From the NCBI RefSeq assembly GCF_001276715.1, contig NZ_LIUQ01000010.1, positions 94,487 to 128,063 of the forward strand: a stretch of DNA of 33,577 nt. The letters run 5' to 3'. Numbering within the stretch: position 1 is the stretch's first letter; each line of letters opens with the position of its first letter. The stretch is from Planktothricoides sp. SR001 (lineage in GTDB: Bacteria > Cyanobacteriota > Cyanobacteriia > Cyanobacteriales > Laspinemataceae). The notes below the pieces were generated by a model. That model had not been told where the DNA came from and ran no database searches. It worked only from the letters and a program-made list of their open reading frames with translations. The translations under genes were made by a program, and so were the position numbers. This document shows positions 31,812 to 33,577 of the stretch, in pieces.

Positions 31812-33188
31812 CTACAAATCATCTAACCAAACATTGGGGAGTTGACTAGGGCGATCGGGTAGTTGCATCATGCCCATTTCGGTGAGTCGGACGACATGAG
31901 AAAGAGATGCAACTAAAGCCGGATCGAAGCGAGTTTCACTCAATTCTTGGCATTTTTCCAGGGCAACGGATAAACTTACCCCTGGGCGACTGCCTCGTGG
32001 TTGAGTGAGGTCTTGAAAGTAAGCAACGAGGGCTAAAATCCGCGATTCAATGGGGATTTCTTCGCCGCGTAAGCCATCGGGTTGACCGCTACCATCCCAA
32101 TATTCTAATTGATGAGCGACAATATTTGTTACAGGGGCTAATTCCGGCATGGCCGCAAGTAATTGGGCGGCAATTTTTGCCCGATCGCGCCAAAATCCCA
32201 GAGTAACATCATCGAATTCACTTTTAGTCTGGGTAAATACTTCTTTGGGGGCAGAAACTAACCCAACTCTAAATAATAATCCCGCTAATCTTAATCGACG
32301 TAATTTTAAGGTGGGTAAATCTAATAATTGCCCCAAGGTTTCTGATAATGCGGCAACTTGTAAAGAGGCTACGGGATTGGTGGGATCTCGTTCATCGACT
32401 CGTTGGGCTATGCGTAAAAATGCTTGGAGTTTATTGGCATTTAAATTCCGACTGAAGCGCAGGGCTTTTCCTTCTAATTCCCAAAGTTCTCTGGTTTGGC
32501 GATTCACTGAAATCATTTGTTGCTGAGAACTTTGTAAGTAAGTGACGATGCGAGAAACTACCCCACTTAGATCCGCAGGGGCGATCGCCTCTTTCAGCAG
32601 AATCTTTTGCAATTTTACCCGTAGCTGGTTGGCTAAATTTGCGTCATAATAACGCACTTTTTCAATCAAAATTTCCGCTGATTTGGCTACTACGGGGCGA
32701 TCAAATGTCCATAAACCATAAAATTTTCGCTCCATATCCACATCAGGTTTACCATCGGGCAGATATTCATCTTCTGACAGTTCGTGGCATAGCAAAGTTG
32801 CCTGATAATTAGGAGCAATAATAATTAAATTCCATTCTTGAACTAAACTATCATTGAGGTCAAGATTCACCAATGATACATTGTCTAATTGACTGGTTTT
32901 ATGGCTGATAAATCCACTATCTGCCACCGCAGAAATTACCACATGATTAGATGCTTGGGCAATTTCTTGATAGCGATCGGCTTCTTGTAAATACCATTTC
33001 CCTTGTTGAAAAGTGACTAATACTAAAGGTTTTTGGGTAGACTCAGGGCTACTACTTTGTAAAATATGATCTTCGAGGGCGTGGCAAAGCGCCACCAAGG
33101 TATTTTTAAAATAAACTCCGTAACTAGAAGGCAGTTGTTGGTCAGGTAAGTTGGTTTTCAGTTGGTTGAGAGTTGATTCTGGTTTCAT
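31812..33188 (-). CDS. DICT-domain protein with degenerate HD-GYP-like C-terminus
   Basis: This 458-residue protein begins with a DICT-type sensory domain (about 20-180), found in cyanobacterial signalling proteins. A linker helix (about 185-245) leads to an HD-GYP-like domain (about 250-455). There HQLEYWDGSGQPDGLRGEEIP (359-379) aligns with HHExxDGxGYPxGLxGxxIP, and LLFRVGLVSAP (304-314) aligns with the LLHDIGKIGIP metal site. The metal-binding His-Asp is replaced by Phe-Arg, and GYP is changed to GQP. c-di-GMP hydrolysis is therefore unlikely; a binding or regulatory role is more probable. It precedes the pentapeptide gene on the same strand (57-bp gap), perhaps as an operon. Confidence 0.82.
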   Translation of the reverse strand: MKPESTLNQLKTNLPDQQLPSSYGVYFKNTLVALCHALEDHILQSSSPESTQKPLVLVTFQQGKWYLQEADRYQEIAQASNHVVISAVADSGFISHKTSQLDNVSLVNLDLNDSLVQEWNLIIIAPNYQATLLCHELSEDEYLPDGKPDVDMERKFYGLWTFDRPVVAKSAEILIEKVRYYDANLANQLRVKLQKILLKEAIAPADLSGVVSRIVTYLQSSQQQMISVNRQTRELWELEGKALRFSRNLNANKLQAFLRIAQRVDERDPTNPVASLQVAALSETLGQLLDLPTLKLRRLRLAGLLFRVGLVSAPKEVFTQTKSEFDDVTLGFWRDRAKIAAQLLAAMPELAPVTNIVAHQLEYWDGSGQPDGLRGEEIPIESRILALVAYFQDLTQPRGSRPGVSLSVALEKCQELSETRFDPALVASLSHVVRLTEMGMMQLPDRPSQLPNVWLDDL

Positions 33189-33577
33189 CGAAAAACGGCG
33201 CTCCCTACGATGTTTCTATGATAGCGGCGATCGGGTCCTTTAAGATAGGGAGCGGGGGAGCTTCTGGTGCAGAGGGGCAGAGGAGCGGAGGGGCAGAGGA
33301 GCGGAGGGGATGAGGGGCAGAGGAGCGGAGGGGATGAGGAGAAATATATCTCCCCCGCTCCCCCGCACAAGACGCTCCCCCGCTCCCCACACCCTACAGG
33401 GGTTTTCTACTGAGTAAACTACATTAACCGCCAGGGAATCGTCTTCCCGCCGCTTTCAGCGCAAGCCTGCCCCCGTGAAGACCGCCATCGTCGGTTAAAA
33501 CCGACTAAAATTCTGTACGGGTCAACAGCCGTTGACCCCTACCAAGCATGATTAATCGGTTTTAACCGACTGTAGGG
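33189..33577. repeat. Minisatellite and palindrome-rich window end
   Basis: About 33270-33345 holds GGGGCAGAGGAGCGGA-type units like those near 4820. Downstream, GGGTCAAC/GTTGACCC (near 33516-33539) and GTCGGTTAAAACCGAC-type palindromes (near 33492 and 33555) occur. No gene is supported. Confidence 0.7.

Noticed and set aside
33185..33390. Overlapping 61-codon minus-strand frames
   Set aside because: Low-complexity Ser/Pro/Leu translations of a GGAG-type minisatellite.

Overview
The window is cyanobacterial chromosome. It carries the complete beta-carboxysome and form IB Rubisco loci, an NDH-1 CO2-uptake operon, many GCGATCGC (HIP1) octamers, and intergenic regions full of short palindromes and minisatellites. 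This style suggests a filamentous Oscillatoriales-type species, but the genus cannot be fixed from the window.

Region 1 (1-3306) looks like a small secreted-peptide locus. Two tiny precursors, the first cut by the window edge, share a leader ending in EVFVRGG and have cores of only 7-9 residues. They lie upstream of an ABC exporter with an N-terminal C39 leader peptidase. A BrnT/BrnA toxin-antitoxin block sits between precursor and exporter and is bounded by a 94-bp direct repeat. brnT carries a one-base frameshift; brnA is intact.

Region 2 (3780-18644) is the CO2-concentrating island. On the minus strand are ndhF4-ndhD4-cupB and a LysR regulator of the CmpR/CcmR type. Divergently, on the plus strand, are ccmK2-ccmK1-ccmL-ccmM-ccmN and then rbcL-rbcX-rbcS. 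Together they cover thylakoid CO2-to-bicarbonate conversion (NDH-1 with CupB), carboxysome shell (CcmK, CcmL), interior scaffold and carbonic anhydrase (CcmM, CcmN), and CO2 fixation (RbcL, RbcS, chaperone RbcX). No ccmO or ccaA is seen here.

Region 3 (18776-20719) is a two-gene type II restriction-modification system: a PD-(D/E)XK nuclease and a C5-cytosine methyltransferase. Region 4 (20720-28090) holds tRNA-Ser(UGA), a metallophosphoesterase, a coiled-coil/EamA fusion transporter, a REP-associated tyrosine transposase with REP-like palindromes after it, tRNA-Val(GAC), a remnant of a second EamA gene and a class I/II aminotransferase. Region 5 (28659-33188) holds a concentrative nucleoside transporter, a DUF2993 protein, a pentapeptide-repeat protein and a DICT-domain protein with a degenerate HD-GYP-like C-terminus.

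The best candidate for something undescribed is the minipeptide/C39 exporter locus. Other unusual points are the BrnTA interruption, the dispersed 54-bp element shared by two CCM intergenic regions, and the structured 5' region ahead of the nucleoside transporter.
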